NCBI RefSeq assembly: GCF_002220865.2
Contig: NZ_NHRJ02000009.1
Span: forward strand, 62,278-126,277
From: Paenibacillus xerothermodurans
GTDB taxonomy: Bacteria; Bacillota; Bacilli; Paenibacillales; NBRC-103111
Direction of reading: 5' to 3'
DNA length: 64,000 nt
Each line of letters opens with the position of its first letter. Within the stretch, counting starts at the first letter, position 1. The notes below the pieces were generated by a model. That model made no database searches. It was not told the origin of the DNA and was given only the letters and a program-made list of their open reading frames with translations. The translations under genes and the position numbers were made by a program. Positions 35,589 through 43,744 of the stretch are shown piece by piece.

Positions 35589-36362
35589 CTACATGCCATG
35601 GAGGCCGTGCTGGATCGGATTCCGGCGAGAAAATTTTCCGATGATGCTTTTCATGCTATCAAACGACTGCTCGAACTGTTTAAGCCTATGGCCATTCGCA
35701 CCTGATGGATGAGGAAATCCCCACACACACTGCTCCGTGCGAATCACGTCTTCAGCGGCAAGCAAGTGCAGTACCGACTCGACCGTTTTTCCGAGAGGTA
35801 TAATGAGTGGACGGTCCAGAAGCGTGGCTTCTGTTTGCAAAGACTGATACGCCTGCTCTTTCAGATACGCGTGCGACAACAACGGAGGCTGGTGTCCGGT
35901 ATAATTGCGACGATCGACGAACACGGGATACTTGAGCATGGCCGTTGTATGCAGCAGTTCCCCTTCGCCTTTAAATAGTGCGTCACAGGAGGTCACACCT
36001 AGCCAACGGTGGAGCTCCAATGCGTTCAGCATCTCTATCAGATTGCTGCGCATGGAGCCTGCAAATCTGGCGTCGGCCTTTACCTTTTTGCAAATTTCTT
36101 CATAGGGCAGCCCCTGCTCCAAGTAACCTCTTGCCTTGCGAAAAGCTAACTCCATCTGATTCCAGCCCGGGGTGATGCCTACGATCAAAACCCGCGCAAG
36201 GACGTTGATATATTCATTGTGAGGTGCGTAATACACGCTGATTTTTCCTTCTTGATGCAGCAAAAAGTCCTCGGTCAGGAGGTCGTCCTTGGTCAAGCGC
36301 TGATTCAGCGGCAGCTTCGTTATGGCCGGTACATAGCGGGTGAATAGATTGGAGCTTAGCAT
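35589..36362 (-). CDS. Uracil-DNA glycosylase superfamily-like protein
   Basis: A 257-residue cytosolic protein. VLIVGITPGWNQMELAF resembles motif 1 of the UDG superfamily (the G-x-x-P-G loop). GFPHPSGANGHRLKQF resembles the HPSP/HPSGAN motif near the C-terminus. The activity cannot be stated: the usual catalytic Asp/Asn after motif 1 is not obvious. It starts 15 bases after the VOC gene on the same strand, so the two form an operon. Confidence 0.7.
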   Translation of the reverse strand: MLSSNLFTRYVPAITKLPLNQRLTKDDLLTEDFLLHQEGKISVYYAPHNEYINVLARVLIVGITPGWNQMELAFRKARGYLEQGLPYEEICKKVKADARFAGSMRSNLIEMLNALELHRWLGVTSCDALFKGEGELLHTTAMLKYPVFVDRRNYTGHQPPLLSHAYLKEQAYQSLQTEATLLDRPLIIPLGKTVESVLHLLAAEDVIRTEQCVWGFPHPSGANGHRLKQFEQSFDSMKSIIGKFSRRNPIQHGLHGM

Positions 36363-36377
36363 CTTAGAAATGATCTC

Positions 36378-36827
36378 CTATTCCTGCGATTCATCTGGTA
36401 TGAACTGTAGAGAATATCTCACCTGCATCTCTTGAGGCGACAGCTCTTCGATGGTCGTTGAGATAATCCAATGATGTCCAAACGGATCCAACAAGCTGCC
36501 TGTCCGCTCGCCGAAGAATTGGTCCTGCACGGGCGCAACAACCGAGGCACCGGCCGCAAACGCCTGCTCGAACACGGTGTCGACATCGACTACCTGCAGG
36601 TGTATCGCCACCGTGGTACCGCCTATGCTCTCGGGTCCGACGATCCGGAAGTCCGGAAACTCGTCCGAGATTTGCAGCAGCGAACCATGGATCGTTATCT
36701 CTGCATGGCCGACTCTGCCTCGCGGGTCGCGCAGCTGGTACTCCTCCCGTGCGTCAAATGCCTTCTTGTAAAATTCTATGGCTTCCGCCGCGTTCCTGAC
36801 TCGCAGATAAGGTGTGATGTTGCCCAT
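36378..36827 (-). CDS. VOC family protein (PhnB-like glyoxalase fold)
   Basis: A 149-residue protein with one full glyoxalase/bleomycin-resistance module pair. ITPYLRVRNAAEAIEFYKKAFDA at the start, GHAEITIHGSLLQISDEFP in the middle, and FGERTGSLLDPFGHHWIISTT near the end are the hallmarks of the YycE/PhnB-like group. It could bind a metal by way of His and Glu; the substrate is unknown. The ribosome site is GGAGGTG. Confidence 0.88.
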   Translation of the reverse strand: MGNITPYLRVRNAAEAIEFYKKAFDAREEYQLRDPRGRVGHAEITIHGSLLQISDEFPDFRIVGPESIGGTTVAIHLQVVDVDTVFEQAFAAGASVVAPVQDQFFGERTGSLLDPFGHHWIISTTIEELSPQEMQVRYSLQFIPDESQE

Positions 36828-36935
36828 TGTTTAAGCACCTCCGATGAGTTGGTTGTGATGTCGTCCCGGATATAACACACAGTATAACCAGATCATGTTA
36901 ATTACCCTAAACAGACGCAGCAAAAACCCGCGGCT

Positions 36936-36961
36936 GATTGAATTTGGGCAGCGCAGGGTAA
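36936..36961 (+). promoter_or_regulatory. Sigma-B-like promoter sequence before csbD (tentative)
   Basis: GATTGA, 14 bases, GGGTAA. This resembles the sigma B pattern GTTTAA-n12-15-GGGTAT with mismatches. csbD is a sigma B target in Bacillus, but many Paenibacillaceae lack sigma B, so the site may be fortuitous. Confidence 0.25.
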
Positions 36962-37010
36962 TAAGAAGCGTGGACATAAGTTTTCACAACATCAATAAGG
37001 AGTGATAACC

Positions 37011-37214
37011 ATGGACAACAACGTATTTAAAGGTAAGTGGATGCAGATGAAAGGCGAAGTCCAGAAACAATGGGGCAAGCTGACGAACGATGATTTGGAT
37101 GTGATTGACGGCGAGCGCGAGAAGCTCATCGGTAAGTTACAGGAGCGATACGGCTACGCGAAAGAGGATGCGGAGCGGGAGTATCACCAATGGAGTAATA
37201 TGCACAGAGTTTAA
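37011..37214 (+). CDS. CsbD family stress protein
   Basis: A 67-residue acidic/basic helical protein with the CsbD pattern: FKGKWMQMKGEVQKQWGKLTNDDLDVIDGEREKLIGKLQERYGY. CsbD proteins accumulate under general stress; their function is not known. The ATG at 37011 follows AAGGAGTGATAACC. Two residues earlier in the same frame there is another ATG that lacks the correct spacing. Confidence 0.9.
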   Translation: MDNNVFKGKWMQMKGEVQKQWGKLTNDDLDVIDGEREKLIGKLQERYGYAKEDAEREYHQWSNMHRV

Positions 37215-37276
37215 ATATCCGCAGGTTCGTTGGACGCGGTAACAACCGGGCGCACCAATGAATCCAGCCATTATAC

Positions 37277-37312
37277 AAACAGGACCGCCTTCTCAGGGCG
37301 GTCCTGTTTGTT
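37277..37312 (+). terminator. Terminator after csbD
   Basis: Perfect 13-bp stem aaacaggaccgcc/ggcggtcctgttt (37277-37289 and 37297-37309) with a 7-base loop, then TGTTTGC. Confidence 0.85.
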
Positions 37313-37326
37313 TGCTTTCGCTGCAG

Positions 37327-37577
37327 GCGTGTGACACTGGCCGCGCAGCCACGCGTACGCGCGGCAGCGGGGCGGGGCGTCGCAGCCAGGCGTGTGCGCA
37401 GCTGCAGGCGTGGGGCTACAGCCGGCCGCATGCGCAGCTGCCGGCGGGGGCCGCAGCCCGGCGTATGCGCCAGCTGCAGGCGTGGGCCACAGCCGGCCGT
37501 ATGCGCCAGCTGCAGGCGTGGGCCACAGCCGGCCGTATGCGTAGCTGCCGGCGGGGGCCACAGCCGGGCTAGGCGCG
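37327..37577. repeat. GC-rich tandem repeat of 36-bp units
   Basis: About seven units of 36 bp. Two central copies (37471-37506 and 37507-37542) are identical except for the last base; flanking copies at 37399-37434, 37435-37470 and 37543-37577 are near matches; the two leftmost are degenerate. The unit begins cagctgcaggcgtgg and ends ggccgtatgcgc. Because 36 is a multiple of three and the unit lacks stops, several frames stay open on both strands, but none has a ribosome binding site. It lies between the csbD terminator and the end of the helicase gene. Confidence 0.85.
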
Positions 37578-37640
37578 GCAGTAGGGCGTGCGAGCGCCGT
37601 TGGGACGTGGCGGCACGCCACCTGTGTCACCGTTCGGGGA

Positions 37641-39956
37641 CTAAAGCCCCTCCCCGGGCGGCGTTTGCGGCTGCAGCACCGTGTAATGCTTCCACTCATC
37701 CGGCAGCAGCCGCTGATACTGGGCCTGCAGATAGCGGTCATCCACCAACACCAGCAGCCCGCGGTCATGCTCGGAACGGATCAGGCGTCCGCCGGCCTGC
37801 AGTACCTTGTTCATACCGGGGTAAACGTAGGCGTAGACATATCCTTTTTTGCCGGAAGCATTGAAATGGTCTTTGATAATCTCCCGCTCCAAACCGATTT
37901 GCGGCAATCCAACACCCACCACAACCACGCCGGTCAACCGGTCACCGACCAGATCGATTCCTTCCGAAAAGATGCCTCCCATCACCGCAAAACCTGCAAA
38001 AGCCTGCTCATTATCTGCAGTGAATTCAGCAAGAAAACGTTCGCGCTCCTCCTCAGGCATGTTCATCTGCTGAACAATCGTCCGCACGCCTCGTGCCTCT
38101 TCGGCAAAGGCTTCATATACACTGTGCATATACTCATATGAGGGAAAGAAAAACAGGTAATTTCCCGGCCTGGTTTGCGTCAGCTCCCGGAGTAACGCGA
38201 CCAAAGGCTCCTTCGTGCGCTCGCGGTCACGATATCGGGTGGATAACGGAAGAATGCTCACCTCTAGCTGGTCACGCGCAAAAGGAGAAGGTATCGCTAC
38301 CGTATAATCATCCTGATCGGCTCCGAGCATGTCCATGTAGTAATCACGGGGAGACAGAGTGGCTGAGAAATAAATGTGCGACCGATAACCTTTGCCGATC
38401 TGCCGCAGCAGCTGCGAAGGATCTATGCAGAACAATCTCACCCTGACCTCGCTCTTGCTAGCATCAATCAAAGTGACATACCGCTGATCGTATAGCTGTG
38501 CTATCCGCCCGAAGCTGAGTGCGGCAAAATACGTATCGAGCAACATCGCATGGTCGTGCGCCAGTGCGCCTGATGCCAATTCCAACGTGGCACTGGCGGC
38601 AAAGGCTTCCGCCAACTCAACCAGCTTGTGCGGCAGTTGCGTTTGGACACTCTGTCCGACTGTGCTTTGTTTGCGCAGCGCTATGAAATAATCATTCACA
38701 GCTTTTGCCGCCTCATACAGATCCCTGTTCACCCCTTTGAACTCCCTCTGCAAGGCCAAAAACTGCGACTTGAGCAGTTCTGCGGAGAACATATCTCTAG
38801 TGCGATCTACCAAGTTGTGCGCCTCGTCAATCAGCAGAACGGTGTGCTTTTTTTGCTCGGCCAATTGCCTTTTCAACGACACGCGGGGATCGAACACATA
38901 ATTGTAGTCGCAAATCACCGCGTCAGCCGCGTAGGCGGCGTCAAGCGAGAACTCGAACGGGCAGAGCCGATGCTTGCGGGCATACCTCTCAATCACCTGT
39001 CGGGTCATCAAGGTTTCGTTCGACAATAGATCCAGCAATCCCTCATTCACCCGGTCATAGTAACCGTCAGCATAGTCGCAGGCCTCCCTGGTACATCGCG
39101 TTTCCGCTTGAAAGCAGACCTTATCCTTCGCCGTGATGGTCACCACATGCATACGAAGACCCTTCGCTTGCATTAATGAAAAAGCTTCTTCCGCCGCTGT
39201 TCTGGTGATCGTCTTGGCAGTCAAATAGAATAGCCGGTGGAGCAGCCCTCTCTCCATCGCTTTCACGGTCGGAAAAGTAGTGGATATCGTTTTGCCTACA
39301 CCGGTCGGCGCTTGGGCGAACAAGCTGGTGCCGGCTTCGATCGTTTTATACACCGCTCCAATCAGTTTGCGCTGGCCTTCTCTGAATGCGTCGAACGGAA
39401 ATGTCAGCTCCGCAATGCTCGCATTTCTGGCAAGCTGATGCCGCTGCATCAATTTGGCAAAAGGAGAGTATTGCCGTACCACGTCCAATACAAACGCTTG
39501 CAGCTCCTCATACGTCGTTTCTCGCATGAACTGCTTCTGCTCACCGGTATCCACCTGCACATAGGTGAGCTGAACGCGCATACGCCGGGTTCCGTGCTCC
39601 TTGGCGTACATATACGCATAGCAATTGGCCTGTGCCCAATGCACGGGGTACGATTCCGCGGTAATGAGAGCCAAGTCACCGGATGTCGACTTGATTTCAT
39701 CCACCGTCACTCCGTCATCAGCTGCCAACAGACCGTCGCATCGTCCATCAATCACAAACAACAGGTCGTCATGCGCCACTTCTGCGGACAAATACAATTC
39801 TTTTTGATCCAACTCCGCATACTGCTTCTGCACCCTTTGATGGGCTTTGGTGCCTTCCGTGAGGGAGGCCGCTGTCCGAAAGCCGTAATCGATGCTTCCT
39901 GTCCGGAACACATATTCGACTAACGCTCTCACAGCTACATGTATCGTATCTGGCAT
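37641..39956 (-). CDS. ATP-dependent helicase of XPD/DinG type with N-terminal PD-(D/E)XK nuclease domain
   Basis: A 771-residue DNA repair-type enzyme. The N-terminal ~185 residues have a nuclease core: DGRCDGLL (Asp74), VDEIKST (Glu87-x-Lys89) and WAQANCYAYMY. A superfamily 2 helicase follows: Walker A APTGVGKT (216-223), the DEAH box LLIDEAHNLVDR, and motif VI near QAGGRLIRSEHD. Between motifs I and II lie four cysteines (KVCFQAETRCTREACDY and RLCPFEF) spaced as in the iron-sulfur domain of XPD/DinG. A 5'-3' DNA helicase coupled to a nuclease is inferred. A LexA-type box stands in front of it. Confidence 0.92.
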   Translation of the reverse strand: MPDTIHVAVRALVEYVFRTGSIDYGFRTAASLTEGTKAHQRVQKQYAELDQKELYLSAEVAHDDLLFVIDGRCDGLLAADDGVTVDEIKSTSGDLALITAESYPVHWAQANCYAYMYAKEHGTRRMRVQLTYVQVDTGEQKQFMRETTYEELQAFVLDVVRQYSPFAKLMQRHQLARNASIAELTFPFDAFREGQRKLIGAVYKTIEAGTSLFAQAPTGVGKTISTTFPTVKAMERGLLHRLFYLTAKTITRTAAEEAFSLMQAKGLRMHVVTITAKDKVCFQAETRCTREACDYADGYYDRVNEGLLDLLSNETLMTRQVIERYARKHRLCPFEFSLDAAYAADAVICDYNYVFDPRVSLKRQLAEQKKHTVLLIDEAHNLVDRTRDMFSAELLKSQFLALQREFKGVNRDLYEAAKAVNDYFIALRKQSTVGQSVQTQLPHKLVELAEAFAASATLELASGALAHDHAMLLDTYFAALSFGRIAQLYDQRYVTLIDASKSEVRVRLFCIDPSQLLRQIGKGYRSHIYFSATLSPRDYYMDMLGADQDDYTVAIPSPFARDQLEVSILPLSTRYRDRERTKEPLVALLRELTQTRPGNYLFFFPSYEYMHSVYEAFAEEARGVRTIVQQMNMPEEERERFLAEFTADNEQAFAGFAVMGGIFSEGIDLVGDRLTGVVVVGVGLPQIGLEREIIKDHFNASGKKGYVYAYVYPGMNKVLQAGGRLIRSEHDRGLLVLVDDRYLQAQYQRLLPDEWKHYTVLQPQTPPGEGL

Positions 39957-39986
39957 AAGATACCACCTATTTTTTTAAAAGTAAGG

Positions 39987-39998
39987 GAACGTTCGTTC
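39987..39998. promoter_or_regulatory. LexA (DinR) box upstream of the nuclease-helicase
   Basis: On the minus strand the sequence is GGAACGAACGTTCCC. It contains GAAC-n4-GTTC and agrees with the Bacillus SOS consensus CGAACRNRYGTTYC at all positions but the first. It lies just downstream of a possible -10 (GATACACT) and about 30 bases before the helicase start, a place where repressor binding would block transcription. Confidence 0.72.
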
Positions 39999-40141
39999 CA
40001 TCAGTGTATCACGAAGGCGAGCAAAGAAAAAATTGACACAGTCGAACATTAGCCATGCTGCTGCCAATTGACTTACAATAATAACAAAACGCCCGGCAAC
40101 CGCGACAAGGCATGCCGGAAGTTGACCAAGGGGTGGACAAC

Positions 40142-41029
40142 ATGGCTTTTGGCAGTTGGATACAACAGATTGTCCGCTCTGCAAACAAGAGATTGCACCT
40201 CGCGCTGCGTGGATGGCATGATCTCCGTTTCCGGGAAGGTTCACTCATTCATGGCCGTTACCTGGTGCGGCGCAAACTCGGCGAAGGCAGTTACGGCGTC
40301 ACTTATGTATGCACGGACACTGTCGCCGACCGTGCCTGTGTGCTGAAGCGGGTGACACCTGTGCGGGGTGGCCGAACAAGGGCGGAACTCATCTATGCCA
40401 GAGAGGTCAGCATCCTACAGCGGCTGCAGCACCCGGCTATTCCTACACTGTACGAAACATTTCGTTACCGGAACCATCTTTGTTTTACAATGGAATTGAT
40501 GCCTGGAGCCAGTTTGGATTGCCTGCTATTCCAGCAACACGTCCGCTTCAGTGAATACCAATCACTCCGCGTGTTGCGCGAGCTGCTTCCCATCGTGTCA
40601 TACCTGCACGCTATTGGTATCCTTCATCGTGACATCAGCATTGCTAACGTACTGTTGGATGGAGAATTCGCGGCATTGATCGACCTGGGTCTGGCTCGGG
40701 AATTGGTCCCGGCCGGTACGGGCCACCAAGATCCTTTAGAGATAGAACCCGGCGACCCGTCCGAGAAGGTGCTTCGCAGACAAATCGATGTGACGAGCGA
40801 CTTTTATGCGCTGGGGCACTTGCTGCTGTTCCTGTTGTACAGCACCTACACCGCAAGAGAGCACAATGCTGCCGCGGATGATATCGGCTGGGAACGCGAG
40901 CTAGACCTCCATCCGGGCACAAAAAAACTGCTCCGCCGGTTATTGTTGGCGGAACAGCCTTTTGGACAAGCTTGCGAAATCATTCATGAGGTGGATCAAC
41001 TGCTCAAGGCTCTCCACGCCTCCAATTAA
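40142..41029 (+). CDS. Serine/threonine protein kinase (Hanks type)
   Basis: Soluble kinase of about 295 residues without a TM or PASTA region. Glycine loop KLGEGSYGVTYVC, ATP-binding Lys in CVLKRV, catalytic loop ILHRDISIANVLL, and a DLGLARE in place of DFG (Leu for Phe). The HRDISxxN form and DLG are common in bacterial phosphotransferase-like kinases. I start at the ATG at 40142 with AAGGGGTGG before it; an ATG ten codons earlier lacks one. It is divergent from the nuclease-helicase. Targets unknown. Confidence 0.88.
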   Translation: MAFGSWIQQIVRSANKRLHLALRGWHDLRFREGSLIHGRYLVRRKLGEGSYGVTYVCTDTVADRACVLKRVTPVRGGRTRAELIYAREVSILQRLQHPAIPTLYETFRYRNHLCFTMELMPGASLDCLLFQQHVRFSEYQSLRVLRELLPIVSYLHAIGILHRDISIANVLLDGEFAALIDLGLARELVPAGTGHQDPLEIEPGDPSEKVLRRQIDVTSDFYALGHLLLFLLYSTYTAREHNAAADDIGWERELDLHPGTKKLLRRLLLAEQPFGQACEIIHEVDQLLKALHASN

Positions 41030-41211
41030 CTGCTGTAGGAGCTGGAGGAGCGCTTTTTCTTGTAATGTGAATGTCCGTATTCATTATGTTTCATGTACTT
41101 ATCACCGCGCTGATGTCTGCGATAGTCGTCGCTGCTGCTGCGATAGGGACGGTGGCGGGACCCATTCGATTTGTTGAGATTGAGAAGCTTTCCTAACAAT
41201 TGACGTAACAT
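41026..41211 (-). CDS. Small basic Ser/Arg/His/Tyr-rich protein
   Basis: Unrecognised 61-residue protein. A short hydrophobic start (MLRQLLGKLLNL) leads to a very basic, polar tail (HRPYRSSSDDYRRHQRG... KKKRSSSSYSS). It could be a nucleic-acid-binding or spore small protein. The ATG at 41211 is seven bases after AAAGGAGG, a strong argument that it is translated. Its stop overlaps the stop of the convergent kinase gene by four bases. Confidence 0.6.
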   Translation of the reverse strand: MLRQLLGKLLNLNKSNGSRHRPYRSSSDDYRRHQRGDKYMKHNEYGHSHYKKKRSSSSYSS

Positions 41212-41452
41212 GGCCATACCTCCTTTTGGTTGTCATACGATACGTGCGTACCGCGATTTAGTTTCAAGGGATTGGCCGACAGGGTTAAAGTATCCCTTCC
41301 CCTCCCCTTTATTACACCATTTAGCGTCGACTGACAACAACTACTCATAAACTGTTTATAGTATGCTCCAGTTGATGTGCGTACTCCAACGCACCCAACG
41401 CTGTACCATGCCGACGCATCGTATACATCTTTGTCATCATGCTCCAACATCG

Positions 41453-41487
41453 TAAAAGCCGCCCAGTAGGGCGGCGGTAGGGCGGCT
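41453..41487 (-). terminator. Terminator after the DMT transporter gene
   Basis: Stem agccgccc/gggcggct (41457-41464 and 41480-41487) with a loop that itself can pair, followed by TTTT on the minus strand. The stem includes the stop codon of the gene. Confidence 0.65.
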
Positions 41488-42400
41488 AAGATTTGGACAA
41501 AGACTGCGCTTTTCCCAGAGGTTTGGTTAGGCCATCCGCCTTGTTTCTGCGTTGTACCGTAGCCACAATGACACCGCCCACGATAAGCAGCGACCCGACC
41601 GCTTGCACCCACGTGATGGGTGTGCCAAGCAATAAAAATCCCACAAGCATGGCTGCGAATGGCTGCAAATTGAGGAAGACGGCAGCTTTTCCCGCGCCTA
41701 CCTTCGTCAACTGCACGTTCCATATTAAGGTGCATACACCCTGCATAATAACCGCCGTGCCCAGCAGCAGCGCCCAAGCCCACAGATGCGGGCTTACCTG
41801 GCTTAGCGGCTCTTTGATCACAGCAACCGGTATCACCATACCCGACCCGATCAGCGTAGAATAGACGGTAGCCGTGAATGGATCGATGCGCTCCGTCAGT
41901 TTTCGCATAAAGATGATGGAAATGGCAAACGTAAGCATAGCCAAAAAAATAAACAGGAGCCCGATTGATAATTGCATATTCTCGGATTTGCCAACGACGA
42001 AGAAAATGCCCACGATGGCTGTAACCGAGCCGGCTACCATTTGTTTGGTCAGCGCTTCCTTCAAGAACACGGCAGCGAGCACCGCCACGGTGATGGGCGC
42101 GAGCGAGAGTATCAGTGACGCCGTGGTAGCATCCACAGTTTGCAGGCCGGTGAAAAATGCCGCTTGGTTGCACAGCGTTCCGATGATACCCAAGGGAATG
42201 AGAAGCATAAAGTCACGACGAACCACATTACCCAATTTTTTGGCTAACCGCACATATATGAACAACGTCAAAGAGGTAGCGGACAGCCGGATTGCGGACA
42301 GAAGCAAAGGCGGAAACTCATGTATGAGTATGGAACCGAATACAAAATTACTCCCCCAGCACGTCACGCAAAAAAGCAGGAGGATATACGACCTGACCAT
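41486..42400 (-). CDS. DMT family transporter (EamA domains)
   Basis: An inner-membrane exporter of 304 residues with ten predicted TM helices in two EamA repeats. The first begins with YILLLFCVTCWGSNFVFGS, the second with AMLTFAISIIFMRKL. The tail is short and basic. Such proteins export amino acids, metabolites or drugs; the substrate is unknown. Confidence 0.9.
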   Translation of the reverse strand: MVRSYILLLFCVTCWGSNFVFGSILIHEFPPLLLSAIRLSATSLTLFIYVRLAKKLGNVVRRDFMLLIPLGIIGTLCNQAAFFTGLQTVDATTASLILSLAPITVAVLAAVFLKEALTKQMVAGSVTAIVGIFFVVGKSENMQLSIGLLFIFLAMLTFAISIIFMRKLTERIDPFTATVYSTLIGSGMVIPVAVIKEPLSQVSPHLWAWALLLGTAVIMQGVCTLIWNVQLTKVGAGKAAVFLNLQPFAAMLVGFLLLGTPITWVQAVGSLLIVGGVIVATVQRRNKADGLTKPLGKAQSLSKS

Positions 42401-42868
42401 GCACCGCCTCGTCCCCTAACCATCTGAAATGAACTCTTATACGATGATACTCCTTGTTGGATATATCTGTCGAACGGGAGCAAGGGCTGGCATCACGCTT
42501 AAATGAAGGGCTAGGCCGCGGCATAGTCCGTTCTCTCACATATCCTTTATTTTTCTTGGTAATTTTTTAACCTCCGAATCTAGCTTCATCCATCCCCGCC
42601 CTGGTTCTGATAGCCCAGGACCACATCTGCGACCGTCTGCGCTTCCGTGCTGCCCGTATCAATTCCGCCGTCATCCAACTCGTATTACGGACCATTGATA
42701 GTGCAGTTCGGGGCCGCTATTTTATCTCCATTGTTTAAAAGATTTTGTCATGTGGTAATTTATTGTGGAATAAATTTACATTAGTGCTACCTGCCTAGCT
42801 ATGATATAGTCTAGATTGGTATGTTTTAATAACGGGGAACACCCAGAATCATAACGGGAGTGAGCATA
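42401..42868. other. Intergenic region with a possible gene remnant
   Basis: About 470 bases without a full gene. On the minus strand, 42586-42684 encodes an open 33-codon stretch without a start (YELDDGGIDTGSTEAQTVAD...) that looks like the C-terminus of a small P-loop kinase, in which the D-T-x-x-x...VAD pattern is common. This is tentative. The promoter of the following amino acid transport operon probably lies near 42775-42815, where TTTACA and TATGATATAG occur with a long spacer. Confidence 0.3.
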
Positions 42869-43651
42869 TTGAGAAAATACGGAATACAACTCGTTGCCAT
42901 TGTTCTTGTGGCGCTGCTCGTCATAGCAGGCTGCGGTACTAAGAATAGTCAACCTGCGGACTCTTCGGCTGGATCGGCACCGGAAAGCCCGGAGAAAAAA
43001 GTACTTATCATGGGCACTTCGGCGGATTATCCACCATATGAGAACGTAGACGCCAAAAACGGCGGTGAGATCGTCGGCTTTGACGTCGATATCGCCAAAT
43101 ACGTAGCTGATAAGATGGGCTATGAGCTGCAAATCCAAAACATGGATTTCAATGGACTCATCGCTGCGCTGCAATCGAAACGCGTAGATTTTGTTATGTC
43201 GGCCATGTCGGTAGATGAAGAACGCAAGAAAAGCGTAGACTTCTCCGATACTTATTTCGTAGCCAAGAACACCATCGTCTCCAAGGGAGATTACACGACT
43301 TTGGACTCTATTAAGGACAAGCGCATCGGTGTTCAACTGGGCTCCACACAAGAGCAGGTTGTAGCTGATATGAAGGAAGCCCAAGTGAAAAAGCTGAATC
43401 GGATTCCGGAGATCATCCAAGAGCTAAAGTCGGGGCGCATCGACGCAGCTATCATTGAGGATGCGGTCGTACAAGGTTTCGCGAAAAACAACCCGGATTT
43501 GAAATTCACTGAGATTCCTGCCGAGAAAGAAGAAGGCTATGCGGTGGCATTCCCCAAAGGCTCACCTTTGGTGAACGAGTTTAATCAGGCGTTGAAAGAA
43601 CTTCAGGAGTCAGGCAAGAAAGATGAATTGATCAAGAAATGGTTTGAGTAA
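42869..43651 (+). CDS. Polar amino acid ABC transporter, substrate-binding lipoprotein
   Basis: Family 3 binding protein of about 260 residues. A lipoprotein signal ends LVIAGC. The mature part has MGTSADYPPYENVDAKNGGEIVGFDVDIAKYVADKMGY, LIAALQSKRVDFVMSAMSVDEERKKSVDFSDTYF and VQLGSTQEQ, typical of glutamine/arginine/cystine binders. I start at the TTG at 42869, eight bases after GGGAG; a GTG nine bases upstream is the alternative. The permease and ATPase genes follow. The precise amino acid cannot be read from the sequence. Confidence 0.93.
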   Translation: MRKYGIQLVAIVLVALLVIAGCGTKNSQPADSSAGSAPESPEKKVLIMGTSADYPPYENVDAKNGGEIVGFDVDIAKYVADKMGYELQIQNMDFNGLIAALQSKRVDFVMSAMSVDEERKKSVDFSDTYFVAKNTIVSKGDYTTLDSIKDKRIGVQLGSTQEQVVADMKEAQVKKLNRIPEIIQELKSGRIDAAIIEDAVVQGFAKNNPDLKFTEIPAEKEEGYAVAFPKGSPLVNEFNQALKELQESGKKDELIKKWFE

Positions 43652-43659
43652 AATCATCT

Positions 43660-43695
43660 AATGTCCCTGCCGGGTTGATCTTGGGTAGGGACATT
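43660..43695 (+). terminator. Hairpin between binding protein and permease genes
   Basis: A 12-bp stem aatgtccctgcc/ggtagggacatt (43660-43671 and 43684-43695, one wobble). The T tract is weak. It probably stabilises the upstream message or causes partial termination, so that more binding protein than permease is made. Confidence 0.65.
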
Positions 43696-43744
43696 ATTGC
43701 TTCACTAGCGTATTTCTGCTTGGAAAGAGAGGGATCAACTAGAA

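Noticed and set aside
37327-37577. CRISPR array
   Set aside because: The 36-bp units are directly adjacent with no spacers, and no cas gene is present; it is a tandem minisatellite.
37271-37768. Minus-strand frame through the minisatellite into the helicase end
   Set aside because: Its openness is explained by a stop-free repeat unit; it overlaps the helicase gene and has no start signal.
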